The position numbers were made by a program, and so were the translations under genes. The notes beneath the pieces are model-generated. The model searched no databases and was not told the DNA's origin. It saw nothing but the letters and a program-made list of their open reading frames with translations. This document shows, one piece after another, positions 54,282 to 63,386 of a stretch of 64,000 nt of DNA. The DNA lies in NCBI GenBank assembly GCA_030167125.1, contig CP126531.1, positions 186,001 through 250,000 of the forward strand, given 5' to 3'. The DNA is from Rhodanobacteraceae bacterium. GTDB lineage: Bacteria; Pseudomonadota; Gammaproteobacteria; Xanthomonadales; Rhodanobacteraceae. Numbering within the stretch: position 1 is the first letter of the stretch; each line of letters begins with the position of its first letter.

Positions 54282-57164
54282 TCACGCCGCAAAAACGGGT
54301 GCGTCGCCTCCGATCCACGTATCCACGGGCTGCGCCTTCGAATACAGGAATCCCTGGACGTGATGGCAACCGAGATCGTGCAGCAGGTCGCGCTGTGCGG
54401 TGGTTTCGACCCCTTCGGCGATCACCTGCATCGACAGTGCGTCGGCCATCGCCAGGATGGCCCGGATGACGGCGACACCGCTGCCGCCGTCGTCCTTGGT
54501 CAGGTCGGCGACGAACGACCGGTCGATCTTGAGCATTTGCAACGGATACTGGTGCAGGTAGGACAGCGACGAATACCCGGTGCCGAAATCATCCAGTGAG
54601 ATGCCTATGCCGGCGTGGCGGAAAATCTGCAGCACGCGCTTGACCGTCGGCGTGTCTTCCAGCAGCGCGCGCTCGGTGACCTCGATGCGGAACCGCGACG
54701 CCGGCGCCGCATATTCGGCAAGCAGGCCCAGCAGGCGCTGGTCGAGCCTGGGGTCGCGGAAGTGGCGTGCCGAGAGGTTGATGCTCACGAAGGCGTCGCC
54801 GCTGCCGGCCAGCGCGTTGGCATCGCGGCATGCCTGGGTGAAGATCTGCCAATCGATGGCCTCGGACATCCCGGTGTCCTCGGCGACGCCGAGGAATTCG
54901 CCCGGCAGCACGATGCCGCGCCGCGGGTGGCGCCAGCGCATCAGCGCTTCGTAACCGATGACCCTGCCGGTATCGAGGTTCACGATCGGCTGGTAATGCG
55001 GCACGAACTCGTTGCGCGTCAGGCCGCGGCGCAGGTCGTTTTCGACTTCCAGCAGCGATACCGCTTGCCTGCGCAGGTCTTCGTCGAACACCACGCAACG
55101 GTGGCGACCTTCGGCCTTGGCGCGGTACATGGCGGAGTCGGCGTCGCGCAGCAACTCGTCCGGACTCTGGTAGTGGGGCGCGGCCAGTGCGATGCCGACG
55201 GAGGTGGAGGTGAATATCTCCTTGGATGCCAGCCAGAACGGCGCATTGAGCGCATGGATGATGCGCGCCGCGACCTGGCTCGCCGTATCCGCATCCGCGA
55301 CACCCTCCAGCAGCACGCTGAATTCGTCGCCGCCCAGCCGGGCCACCACGTCCATCGGCTTCAGGCAGGCGCGGATGCGCTTGCCGACTTCGAACAACAG
55401 GTCGTCACCCACCAGGTGGCCCACCGAATCGTTGATCACCTTGAAGCGGTCGAGATCCATGAACAGCACCGCGAAGCCCGCGGCCGGATCGGCCCGGTAA
55501 CGCGCCAGCGCGCGTGCCAGCCGCTGCGTCAGCTGGGTGCGGTTGGGCAGGCCCGTCAGCGAATCGTGCAGGGTTTCATGCTTCAGGCGTTGCTCCACGC
55601 GCTCGCGCTCGGCGATCTGCGCACGCAGGTCGCGATTCGCCAGCGCCAGCGCGCCGGTGCGTTCGTCCACGTGGCGTTCGAGGTCGGCGTAGGCGTGCCG
55701 CAGCGATTCGGCGGCGCGTATCCGCTCCAGCGCGTTCGCGATGTGGTAGGAAACGAAGGTCAGCAATTCCTGGTCGCGTTGCGTATAGCGCCGTTCCGGC
55801 GAATAGCTCTGGACGGCCAATACGCCGACCGTGCGTTCCGCGCACACCAGCGGCACGCCCAGCCAGCACTCCGACTCCGGTCCGTGCTGCGCCACTTCGC
55901 CCGCGGCGCGCAGCCGCGCGATTTCGGCCGAGTCCGCGAGCAGGGCCTTGCCATGCCGCACCACGTATTCGGTCAGGCCGTTGCCGCCCTTGCGCGGCGG
56001 GTGCTCGCCGTCGCGTTCGTCCACCAGGTACGGAAAGGTCAGTTCCGTGCCATCTTCGGATGCCAGCGCAATGTAGAAGTTGCGTGCGTACAGCAGGTCG
56101 CCCACGACGTGGTGAACCGTGGCATAGAAGGTCTCCATGCTGTCGGTGGTGCTGGCGATCTCGGCGATGCGGAACAGCGCCGCCTGCAACCGTTCACCCC
56201 GCTGGCGCTCCAGCACCTGCTGCTGCAATTCCGCGGTGCGCTCGTTGACGCGGTGTTCGAGCTCCACGTGCGCCAGGCGCCGCTCCAGCGCGGTCTGGAT
56301 GTGCTGGGCCACGTAGATGAGAAGGGTCTTGTCCTGCTCGGAAAAGTGGTGCGCATCGTCGTAACTCTGGACCACCACGCAACCGGCCACGTCGGTTCCG
56401 CGCAGCAGCGGCACCCCCAGCCAGTCCTTGCAGACGGCGCCGACCATGTGGAACGGACCCGCGACGCAGCGGCTCATCGCCTCGGGCGGGCCCATCAGCG
56501 GCTTGCCTTGTTCGAGCACGTACCAGGTCGGGCCGTGCAGGATTTCCGCCATCGCCAAGTCGTCGTGCGGATCGGGTATGTTCGGATCGGCGACATCGGC
56601 GTAGTACGCAAAGCGCACGCTGCCGCGTGCGGCGTCGTAGAGGGCGATGTAGAAATTCTCCGCATACATCAGCGAACTGACGATGCCATGAAGCTTCTCG
56701 AACATCGTGGCCAGGTCGTCGCCCGCCGAACTGGCCTGGTCGGCGATGGCGTACAGCGCGCGCTGCAGGCGTTCGGACCGGCCAAGGTGTTCGATGGATT
56801 CCGCCAGCGCGATCTGCTTGCCGAGTGCCTCGATGCGCGCTTCGATCAGGTCGGCCGCCGCCTTCAGCAACCCAAGCGGGCCGCAGTCGTCGGGCGCGGT
56901 GACGAGGAGAATCTCCCGCCTTGAAAGCGAAATCTGCAGTTGCCGTCCGAACGCGCCGGCCGTGACCGGTGTCCCGATGCCCCGCGCGCAGCGCCGGATC
57001 TCGGTGCCCGGCGCCAGGCCGCCCAGAAGCTCGCGGGCGGCTGCCACCACGGCATCGAGGTCGGCCGCCGCCAGCAGCTTGCCGTTGGCTTCCAGCAGGG
57101 AAATCGCGTCGAGGGACGGGCTGGCTATGATCGATGCTGGTGCTGGAAGAAAGTTGCCGGCCAT
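54282..57164 (-). CDS. GAF-GAF-GGDEF-EAL c-di-GMP enzyme
   Basis: A 960-residue cytosolic protein with two GAF-type sensor domains (about 130-290 and 325-480), a helical linker, GGDEF (about 530-690: ARLGGDEFSVLLEG) and EAL (about 710-955). The EAL motif GYEALMRW, NLSARH, EVTERAL, DDFGTGYSS, LKIDRSF and EGVET are intact. Both domains look canonical, so it could both make and break c-di-GMP. The I-site is KPMD in place of RxxD. The ATG at 57162-57164 has a GGAGG ribosome site; a 57194 ATG is also possible. Confidence 0.92.
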   Translation of the reverse strand: MAGNFLPAPASIIASPSLDAISLLEANGKLLAAADLDAVVAAARELLGGLAPGTEIRRCARGIGTPVTAGAFGRQLQISLSRREILLVTAPDDCGPLGLLKAAADLIEARIEALGKQIALAESIEHLGRSERLQRALYAIADQASSAGDDLATMFEKLHGIVSSLMYAENFYIALYDAARGSVRFAYYADVADPNIPDPHDDLAMAEILHGPTWYVLEQGKPLMGPPEAMSRCVAGPFHMVGAVCKDWLGVPLLRGTDVAGCVVVQSYDDAHHFSEQDKTLLIYVAQHIQTALERRLAHVELEHRVNERTAELQQQVLERQRGERLQAALFRIAEIASTTDSMETFYATVHHVVGDLLYARNFYIALASEDGTELTFPYLVDERDGEHPPRKGGNGLTEYVVRHGKALLADSAEIARLRAAGEVAQHGPESECWLGVPLVCAERTVGVLAVQSYSPERRYTQRDQELLTFVSYHIANALERIRAAESLRHAYADLERHVDERTGALALANRDLRAQIAERERVEQRLKHETLHDSLTGLPNRTQLTQRLARALARYRADPAAGFAVLFMDLDRFKVINDSVGHLVGDDLLFEVGKRIRACLKPMDVVARLGGDEFSVLLEGVADADTASQVAARIIHALNAPFWLASKEIFTSTSVGIALAAPHYQSPDELLRDADSAMYRAKAEGRHRCVVFDEDLRRQAVSLLEVENDLRRGLTRNEFVPHYQPIVNLDTGRVIGYEALMRWRHPRRGIVLPGEFLGVAEDTGMSEAIDWQIFTQACRDANALAGSGDAFVSINLSARHFRDPRLDQRLLGLLAEYAAPASRFRIEVTERALLEDTPTVKRVLQIFRHAGIGISLDDFGTGYSSLSYLHQYPLQMLKIDRSFVADLTKDDGGSGVAVIRAILAMADALSMQVIAEGVETTAQRDLLHDLGCHHVQGFLYSKAQPVDTWIGGDAPVFAA

Positions 57165-57526
57165 GGAAGTGGCCTCCGTGTTTGCAACAAGCATCAAGCA
57201 ACGATCGTTCCAAGCAAACGGGGCGCCCATCACGGAATGCGCGGACCTCTGCAACTTTTGGTTACGGCGGGATTGCGCGGAGCCGTCTGCGCGGAATTTC
57301 GCCGGCCCGGCGCCGTCGCGTAACTCGCGTTCCGGCGACCCGGTCGCACCCGGATGCGACGCCGAGCAGTTCCTGACGATGCGAACACCACCCGCGTGCC
57401 ACGCGCGCGCACTCGGGTGCGGCTGCAGTGCGCCGGTCGCAACGAAACAAAAGTTCACGTTACTCGACGAGCGTTTCCAGCGCTCCGTCACGGTCTGCAT
57501 CGACCGCCAATGAACAAATTGCAACC
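57165..57526. promoter_or_regulatory. Intergenic region between the c-di-GMP gene and a small exported gene
   Basis: The 362-bp gap is between divergent genes and should hold two promoters. I see no clear -35/-10 pair, no tRNA or riboswitch, and no repeat matching those elsewhere in the window. Several stretches can be read as peptides but have no ribosome sites. Confidence 0.35.
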
Positions 57527-57856
57527 ATGTGTCAGCGGTACCTCGCAATCATCATCTGGGTCGTCCTGGGGCTCTGTATTTCCGTTTCATGCCGTGCGAA
57601 GGAAGCGCAAGGTTCGTTCGGCATATCGATCACCATCCTGTCGGCGTGCGCCACCATTTTTGACGAGACAAGGCACCAGGTGAACGAGCGTTGCAGCTTC
57701 CCGCTCCCTTACCGCGTCGACACGCTGCGCGTTCAACCCGGGCAGCTTGACGACGGCGTGCCTCGCGATTCCGGCCAGAGTGTGCAGCAACGTACGTTTG
57801 CACGAGGTGGCCCGCAGGACGCCCAGTCGGTCACCGTCGTGACGATCGTCTATTGA
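57527..57856 (+). CDS. Small exported protein, spore-coat-U-like in outline
   Basis: A 109-residue protein with a hydrophobic signal (RYLAIIIWVVLGLCISVS) and a mature domain of about 85 residues: GSFGISITILSACATIF, two cysteines, and the final strands VTVVTIVY. This pattern recalls the SCPU (spore coat U) domain, small beta-sandwiches found in chaperone-usher-like systems, but it is short. There is no ribosome site of note, and the last bases overlap the end of the next minus-strand gene by seven bases. Real but of uncertain function. Confidence 0.45.
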   Translation: MCQRYLAIIIWVVLGLCISVSCRAKEAQGSFGISITILSACATIFDETRHQVNERCSFPLPYRVDTLRVQPGQLDDGVPRDSGQSVQQRTFARGGPQDAQSVTVVTIVY

Positions 57857-58959
57857 TTGCCATCATCGAGGCGATCGAGGCTCGCCCATTTTTCGAGGCG
57901 CGCGAACACGCCGTCGACGAAACGGTTGCGGTGGCGGTACCACAGCGCGTTGGCGTGCAGCGTGCTGCCGAGCCGCAGCTTTTCGCGGTGCAGGCCCTGG
58001 CCCGATTCGTACGTGCCGATGCCGTGCTCGATGCAATGGCGGATGTTCTCGAGCCAGCTGACGTGATAGAGGTTGTAGCGGTCCATCGCCGCGTAATCCA
58101 TGCCGAGGAACTTGTCGAGCAGGCGTTCCGCATCGCGCAGCACGAGGTTGAATGCGACCAGCCGTTCGCCTTCGGAATAGGTGACGCAGAAGGCGCGGCC
58201 GGGCATCCCGCGCAGCACGTTTTCGAAATACGCGGGCGTCAGTTCCTCGAACGACAGTTCCGCGTGCGCCAAGGTCTCGCGATACAAACGCTGCACGTCG
58301 TCGCTGATGCCGGCGAGGTCGCTGTGCCATTCGATCTTGAGCGCCGCGCCCGCGCGGAATTTGCGGCGCAGATCCTTGCGCGTGGACGCGCCCAGCGATT
58401 CGAAATAGCCGTCCAAATTGCTCCAAGGGATGTCCAGCGTCGCGCCCGGCAAGCCAGGCAGGGCGCGCAGGCCGTGACGCGGACACACCTGCTGCCACAC
58501 GGGTTCGTCGAGCGGTGCATCCTTCACCGCGAGCATGCCGAACTTTTCTTTCGCCGCGACGACTTCCATGTGCGCGAGGATCGCGTCCAGCCATGCCGTA
58601 CGCTGTTCCGGCGTCGAATCGGGCGCGAAGCCCACGCGGCAACGTTCGGTGACGGGCGAACCCAGCGACAGCATCGGGATCCGCAGCAGGCGCGGGAAAA
58701 CCCTCGCGAGCGCTTCGGTGGCGCGGCGCAGGCCGCCCTGCACGGTGGTGTCGAGGCGGTAATCGGTGACGAACGCGGGCACGGCTGCGAGCAATCTTCC
58801 ATCCTCGCGCACCGCGAAATACATGTAACGGAAACCCATGAGCCCCGCGTTCTCGATCGCGTGCAGGTAGGCGTGGTCTTCCAGTTCGTGCGGAAACAGG
58901 CGGTTCCAGTCGGCGGCCGCGATGGCGTCGATGGAAGGGTGGTCGGCGGCTTCGATCAT
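57850..58959 (-). CDS. FemAB/GNAT-like acyltransferase
   Basis: A 369-residue protein with a double-GNAT, FemAB-like layout: the N-terminal DWNRLFPHELEDHAYLHAIENAG, a middle region with LAAVPAFVTDYRLD, and a C-terminal GNAT fold (LVAFNLVLRDAERLLDKFLGMDY; then YNLYHVSWLENIRHCIEHG). Such proteins add amino acids or acyl groups to peptidoglycan, lipids or amines. The ATG at 58957-58959 overlaps the stop of the arginase-like gene by four bases, so they are co-translated. Substrate unknown; context suggests action on a small amine or lipid. Confidence 0.75.
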   Translation of the reverse strand: MIEAADHPSIDAIAAADWNRLFPHELEDHAYLHAIENAGLMGFRYMYFAVREDGRLLAAVPAFVTDYRLDTTVQGGLRRATEALARVFPRLLRIPMLSLGSPVTERCRVGFAPDSTPEQRTAWLDAILAHMEVVAAKEKFGMLAVKDAPLDEPVWQQVCPRHGLRALPGLPGATLDIPWSNLDGYFESLGASTRKDLRRKFRAGAALKIEWHSDLAGISDDVQRLYRETLAHAELSFEELTPAYFENVLRGMPGRAFCVTYSEGERLVAFNLVLRDAERLLDKFLGMDYAAMDRYNLYHVSWLENIRHCIEHGIGTYESGQGLHREKLRLGSTLHANALWYRHRNRFVDGVFARLEKWASLDRLDDGNQ

Positions 58960-59876
58960 GCGGCGGTGCAGGCTTCGAACAGGGTTTGCGCCAGCGCGCA
59001 GTCGGTGCGCATATTGTCTTCGATTCTTTGCTGGTCTGTTGCGTCGCGCGCCGGCTGATCCATTTTCGATTCGATGCGCTTCAGCCAGTTGGCGTGCCGC
59101 GGCGGTGAATATTCGCCGCAGATGTCCGCGCCCAGCACGCGCTTGCGTCGGCCCGCCGCGCGCAGCATCGCGAGTAACGCGGCGAGCGGCATCTGGCCCT
59201 GGTCCCAGTTGGTCAGCGCCTCGCGTTCCGGCAGCACGTCCTTGTCGATGGTGATCCAGATCGCGTCGGTGGGAATCGCGGCGAGCACCGCGTCGATGGC
59301 CTGTTGCAATGGCATGTCGGCGAGATTTTTCCAATGGATGCGGCCATCGCGCCACGCGTGCCCCGGTCCGTCCGCGATGCGGCGGCGCGTGCGCGAAGCT
59401 TCATGCTGCCACGGAAACAAGGCCAGCCGCCCGGCATCCAGCGCCGGCAGGTTGCCGCCCTTGCGCCAAGGGTCGACCAAGTCGTCGCTGCACACGCCGA
59501 CCGTGACCACGCGCTGCACGTTCGGCAATGCGAGCACGCGGTTCACCCACGATCCGCAATGCCAGCGCGGCGCCAGCCGCACCCAGTCCGGATGATTGTC
59601 GAAGTGCAGCACGCTGAAGGGTTCCTGCACCCGCTCGATCAGCAGCGCCGCGAGATGGTGGAAGTCACCCGAACCCATGAAGCTGATCGACGGACGCGGG
59701 TCCGTCGCGGCGATGCGCGCGCGTGCCGCATCGATGTTGCGGCGGCGGCTCCACAGCCGCAGGGCGGGTCCGAGGTCGCGCAGGTCGACGCGCGCGACGG
59801 ATGCCCACGGCGCGGCGTCCGCGAGGGCGGCGACATCGACGCTGCCGTCGGTGTCGAGGATGCGAAGGTGTGTCAT
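58956..59876 (-). CDS. Arginase/ureohydrolase-like metalloprotein
   Basis: A 306-residue protein with the arginase-fold metal motifs: a His in SGDFHHL, DxHxD in HFDNHPDW, and DxD in TIDKDVLP. All six usual metal ligands therefore appear to be there. Length and fold match the ureohydrolase superfamily, but the neighbouring residues are unlike arginase, agmatinase or formimidoylglutamase, so it may act on another substrate. It is the upstream gene of a two-gene unit with an FemAB/GNAT-like protein, and a divergent desaturase lies 152 bases away. Confidence 0.78.
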   Translation of the reverse strand: MTHLRILDTDGSVDVAALADAAPWASVARVDLRDLGPALRLWSRRRNIDAARARIAATDPRPSISFMGSGDFHHLAALLIERVQEPFSVLHFDNHPDWVRLAPRWHCGSWVNRVLALPNVQRVVTVGVCSDDLVDPWRKGGNLPALDAGRLALFPWQHEASRTRRRIADGPGHAWRDGRIHWKNLADMPLQQAIDAVLAAIPTDAIWITIDKDVLPEREALTNWDQGQMPLAALLAMLRAAGRRKRVLGADICGEYSPPRHANWLKRIESKMDQPARDATDQQRIEDNMRTDCALAQTLFEACTAA

Positions 59877-60028
59877 GGGGCAAGTATCGCGGATCGCCGC
59901 CCGGGCGCGGGCCGCATGCTGCCTGAACCACCTTTCAGGATGCTTTGCATGGCGCACTGCGCGACGTCGTAAAATGGGCGCCGGGCCAGCCGCCGCGGCG
60001 CCCGTCCTCTCGCAACACGCCTGCTGCA

Positions 60029-60937
60029 ATGAATACCGCTACGGTCAAACCACGTCGTCTTTTCTTCGCCTACACCGGCTGGGACATCATCCCGGTGCTG
60101 ATGGTGCTGGGCCATGCCGCGTTCCTCGCGTGGCTGTTCTTCGGCTTCCACGCGACGCCGTGGTGGCTGTGGATTCCGTGCGCGCTGATCTACTCGATCA
60201 GCATCTCCTGGTCGATCAATTCCACCAGCCACAACTTCATCCACAACCCGTTCTTCAAGTGGGAGTGGTTGAACCGCGCCTACAGTTTCCTGTTCTCGCT
60301 GACCGACGGGTTCAGCCAGGAGTTCTACAAGCACGTGCACCTGCGCCACCACGTCGGCAACATGGACCGCGTCAAGGACGGCACCACCATCGACCCACTG
60401 TCGATCTACCGCCACGGCAAGGACGGCAAGCCGGAGAGCGTGTGGACCTACACGTTCTATTCGTATTTCCGCGACGACATCGGCGAGTGCTACACGCGCG
60501 TCAAAAAGAAGTGGCCGCACCTCGCGCGCTGGATCCGCATCGAGATCGCGACCGTGGTGGTCGTGTATCTCGCCTGCCTGGTCTACGACTGGCGCGCGTT
60601 CCTGTGCCTGGTGCCGTTCTACTACCTCGGCCATTCGCTGTCGTCATTGAACGGCTACTACGAACACCTGAAGGGCGATCCCGACCAGCCGATCGCGTGG
60701 GGCGTTTCGACGTACAACAAGGCCTACAACTGGATCTGGCTGTACAACGGCTTCCACGCCGAACACCACTATCGTCCGAAGGTGCACTGGACCAGGATGG
60801 TCGAACTGCGCGATTCGATCCGTGACGAGCAGCGCGCCAAGGGCGTGCACGTGATGAACTGGTGCCATGCACTCGGCTTCATGGACCGCCAGCCGCCGGC
60901 GCACACGGGCGTCAAGCCGATCTCGAAGGCCGCCTAG
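60029..60937 (+). CDS. Membrane fatty acid desaturase family protein
   Basis: A 302-residue integral membrane protein with three His boxes of the desaturase/hydroxylase family: HNFIH (HxxxH), HLRHH (HxxHH) and HAEHH (HxxHH). It binds a di-iron site and uses oxygen to desaturate or hydroxylate acyl chains. Four helices flank the boxes. The ATG at 60029 follows GCAAC. It is divergent from the arginase/FemAB genes, and its stop touches the SirB2 stop. Confidence 0.85.
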   Translation: MNTATVKPRRLFFAYTGWDIIPVLMVLGHAAFLAWLFFGFHATPWWLWIPCALIYSISISWSINSTSHNFIHNPFFKWEWLNRAYSFLFSLTDGFSQEFYKHVHLRHHVGNMDRVKDGTTIDPLSIYRHGKDGKPESVWTYTFYSYFRDDIGECYTRVKKKWPHLARWIRIEIATVVVVYLACLVYDWRAFLCLVPFYYLGHSLSSLNGYYEHLKGDPDQPIAWGVSTYNKAYNWIWLYNGFHAEHHYRPKVHWTRMVELRDSIRDEQRAKGVHVMNWCHALGFMDRQPPAHTGVKPISKAA

Positions 60938-61333
60938 TCATATTTGCGCAAAGATGCCCAGCGGATTCTGGGTGCGCGCGACCGTGACGATGAACAGGAA
61001 CACGATCATCGCCGCGACGAAGCAGGCCGCGCGGATCGCGCGCGTGCGGCCGCGCCGCAGCGCGAACACGCCCAGCACGATGTAGACCACCAGCAGGATC
61101 ACTTTCACGGTGAGCCACGCCTGCACGAACGGATATTGGTGGATGATCGTGGTCAGCGCGATCGCCGCGGCCAGCAGCAGTGAATCGATCACCACCGAGA
61201 TGCGCTTGATCGCGACGTGATTCGCCGCCGGCAGATTCGCCAGCATCATGCAGCCGCGCGTGAAGAACAGGCTGCCCGACGCGATCACGCAGCCGATGTG
61301 GATGCCGAGGATTTGCAGGAACCAGGCGGCCAT
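60938..61333 (-). CDS. SirB2-family membrane protein
   Basis: A 131-residue protein of four hydrophobic helices (about 3-22, 47-64, 72-92 and 102-120). The pattern HIGCVIASGSLFFTRG at the N-terminus and IDSLLLAAAIAL fits SirB2, once described as an invasion regulator and now thought an uncharacterised membrane protein. It is convergent with the desaturase gene, and a dispersed repeat lies upstream. Confidence 0.8.
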   Translation of the reverse strand: MAAWFLQILGIHIGCVIASGSLFFTRGCMMLANLPAANHVAIKRISVVIDSLLLAAAIALTTIIHQYPFVQAWLTVKVILLVVYIVLGVFALRRGRTRAIRAACFVAAMIVFLFIVTVARTQNPLGIFAQI

Positions 61334-61380
61334 GGTGTTGCGTCCGGCTGAGGGGGCAAATCAAGGTGCTTGTTTTGCTC

Positions 61381-61477
61381 GTCATCCCGGAATCGCGAAG
61401 CGATGTCCGGGATCCAGTGCCTTTGTGCGCACACTTGGTATGAAAGACACTGGATTCCCGCTTTCGCGGGAATGACG
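61381..61477. repeat. Dispersed inverted repeat (CGTCATCCC type)
   Basis: The outer arms CGTCATCCCGG and CGGGAATGACG are inverted, with CCAGTG and CACTGG inside. Between them GGGATCCAGTG and CACTGGATTCCC pair too. This hairpin is widespread in GC-rich proteobacteria and here separates SirB2 from the fnr gene. Confidence 0.65.
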
Positions 61478-61542
61478 ACTAAAGGTTGCTTCGAGCACCA
61501 TTGTGCAAGGGCTCATTGCCGCGCATGCTGATCCCGATCAGA

Positions 61543-62313
61543 TCAAACATTCAATACACACCGCGCCAACTCGCGCAAGCGCGGCGGATCCAGCAACTCA
61601 ACCTTGCGGCCATCGATCGCGATCAGCTTCTGCTCGCGGAAGCGTCCAAGCACGCGGCTGACCGTTTCCGCGGCGAGGCGCAAATAATTGGCAATATCGG
61701 CACGTCCCATGCTCAGGCGGAATTGCGTGCCGGACAAGCCGCGCGACGCGTAGCGATCGCCGAGATCGATGAGGAACGCCGCGAGCCGTTCGTCCGCGGA
61801 ATGATCGCCGGCCAGCAGCGTGGCGGAACCGAGTTCCTTCGAAAGCAACCGGAACAGGTGCTGCTGGATGCGCGGTTGGCGCGCGGCCAGCGCGCTCATC
61901 GCCGGAAACGAGAAGCGGCAGCACTCGGTCACTTCCAGCGCGATCGCGTCGCACGGATAGTGTTCCGGATAGATCGCGTCGAGGCCCACCAGTTCGCCCG
62001 GCAGGTAGAAACCCAGCACCTGTTCGCGGCCTTCGGCGTCGACCAGCGTGGTCTTGATCATGCCGGTGCGCACCGCGAACAGCGCGCGGAACGGATCGCC
62101 GGAACGGAACACGCGCTGGCCCGGTTCGAACGGGCCGACGTGTTCGACCAGGCAGTGCAGTTCGTTGAGCTCGGGCTTGCCATAACCCGCGCCGGAGCAC
62201 GCTTCCGCAAACGCGCAGCTCGAGCAAAAACGCTCGGCATCGCCGTCGTTGCTGGGGATGCCCGTGGCGCGCGCGGACGCGTTTTCGCGGGAGGTTGACG
62301 AACGCGATTCCAT
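61543..62313 (-). CDS. fnr: FNR-type oxygen-sensing transcription regulator
   Basis: A 256-residue CRP/FNR regulator. It has the four cluster cysteines for an oxygen-labile [4Fe-4S]: C30, C33, C39 (CxxCxxxxxC) and C121 (PEHYPCDA). The HTH helix ADIANYLRLAAETVSRVLGRF contains E-T-V-S-R, the recognition residues of E. coli FNR, so it should bind TTGAT-N4-ATCAA. The cNMP-like domain has PGELVGLDA. I use ATG 62311-62313; a GTG at 62343 is possible. It would switch genes for low-oxygen growth. Confidence 0.92.
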   Translation of the reverse strand: MESRSSTSRENASARATGIPSNDGDAERFCSSCAFAEACSGAGYGKPELNELHCLVEHVGPFEPGQRVFRSGDPFRALFAVRTGMIKTTLVDAEGREQVLGFYLPGELVGLDAIYPEHYPCDAIALEVTECCRFSFPAMSALAARQPRIQQHLFRLLSKELGSATLLAGDHSADERLAAFLIDLGDRYASRGLSGTQFRLSMGRADIANYLRLAAETVSRVLGRFREQKLIAIDGRKVELLDPPRLRELARCVLNV

Positions 62314-62370
62314 GGAGAGGTCGCTGCCGGACGGTGTTGCCACCGATCAGCACAAGTTTACCGCGGCGTT

Positions 62371-63363
62371 TCAGGCCGCCGGTTCGATCCGCTGCTCGAT
62401 CGCGCCGAAGATCGAATTGCCGTCGATATCGTGCATGTCGATCTTCACCGTGTCGCCGTATTTCAGGAACGGCGTCACCGCTTCGCCGTCGCGCAGTTTC
62501 TCGACGGTGCGCTGTTCGGCAAGGCAGGACGCGCCGCGCGAAGTGTCCTGGTTGGCGATGGTGCCGGAACCCACGATGGTGCCCGCCGCGAGCGGCCGCG
62601 TTTTCGCCGCGTGCGCGATCAGTTGCGCGAAATTGAATTGCATGTCCTCGCCGGCCTCGGCTTCGCCGAACCACTGGCCGTTGATCCAGGTGCGCATCGG
62701 CAGGTGCACCTTGTCGTCCTTCCACGCGTCGCGCAGTTCGTCGGGCGTGACGAACACCGGTGACAGCGTGGAGCGCGGCTTCGATTGCAGGAAGCCGAAG
62801 CCCTTGGCGAGTTCGGCCGGGATCAGGTTGCGCAGGCTGACGTCGTTGACCAGGCCGACCAGCTGGATGTGGCGCGAAGCGTGTTCGGGCGTCACCGCCA
62901 TCGGTACGTCGTCGGTCACCACCACCACCTCGGCTTCCATGTCGATGCCGTAATCCTCGCTGGGCACGCGCACCGGATCGCGCGGCCCCAGGAAACCCGA
63001 ACTGGTCGCCTGATACATCAGGGGATCGGTGTAGAAAGTCTCCGGCACCGTCGCGCCGCGCGCGCGGCGCACGCGCTCGACGTGCGGCAGGTACGCGCTG
63101 CCGTCCACGAACTCGTACGCGCGCGGCAGCGGCGCGGCCAGCGCGCTGAAATCCAGATCGAAGGCGTATTCGACCGCCTTGTGGCGATGCAGGCACAGCG
63201 CGTCATACAGCGCGTGCAGGCGCGGCGCGGCGAGTTGCCAGTCGTCGAGTGCTTGTTGCAGGGTGCGCGCAATGCCGGTGGCGCGCACGCCGTGCGCGAG
63301 GTCGCGGCTGACGACGATCAGGGTGCCGTCCCTGCCGCCTTCCTTGAGGGTTGCGAGTTTCAT
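62371..63363 (-). CDS. Fumarylacetoacetate hydrolase family protein
   Basis: A 330-residue protein with the FAH fold: DYGIDMEAEVVVVTDDV carries the metal-binding Glu pair, then NDVSLRNLIPAELAKGFGF, KSKPRS-like QSKPRSTLSPVF and the C-terminal GTIVGSGTIANQD and KIDMHDIDG. The family includes fumarylacetoacetase of tyrosine breakdown and various acylpyruvases. No tyrosine-catabolic genes are next to it (fnr follows), so the exact substrate is open. ATG at 63361-63363. Confidence 0.85.
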   Translation of the reverse strand: MKLATLKEGGRDGTLIVVSRDLAHGVRATGIARTLQQALDDWQLAAPRLHALYDALCLHRHKAVEYAFDLDFSALAAPLPRAYEFVDGSAYLPHVERVRRARGATVPETFYTDPLMYQATSSGFLGPRDPVRVPSEDYGIDMEAEVVVVTDDVPMAVTPEHASRHIQLVGLVNDVSLRNLIPAELAKGFGFLQSKPRSTLSPVFVTPDELRDAWKDDKVHLPMRTWINGQWFGEAEAGEDMQFNFAQLIAHAAKTRPLAAGTIVGSGTIANQDTSRGASCLAEQRTVEKLRDGEAVTPFLKYGDTVKIDMHDIDGNSIFGAIEQRIEPAA

Positions 63364-63386
63364 GTGCGCTACCTTTTGGTTTCGAA

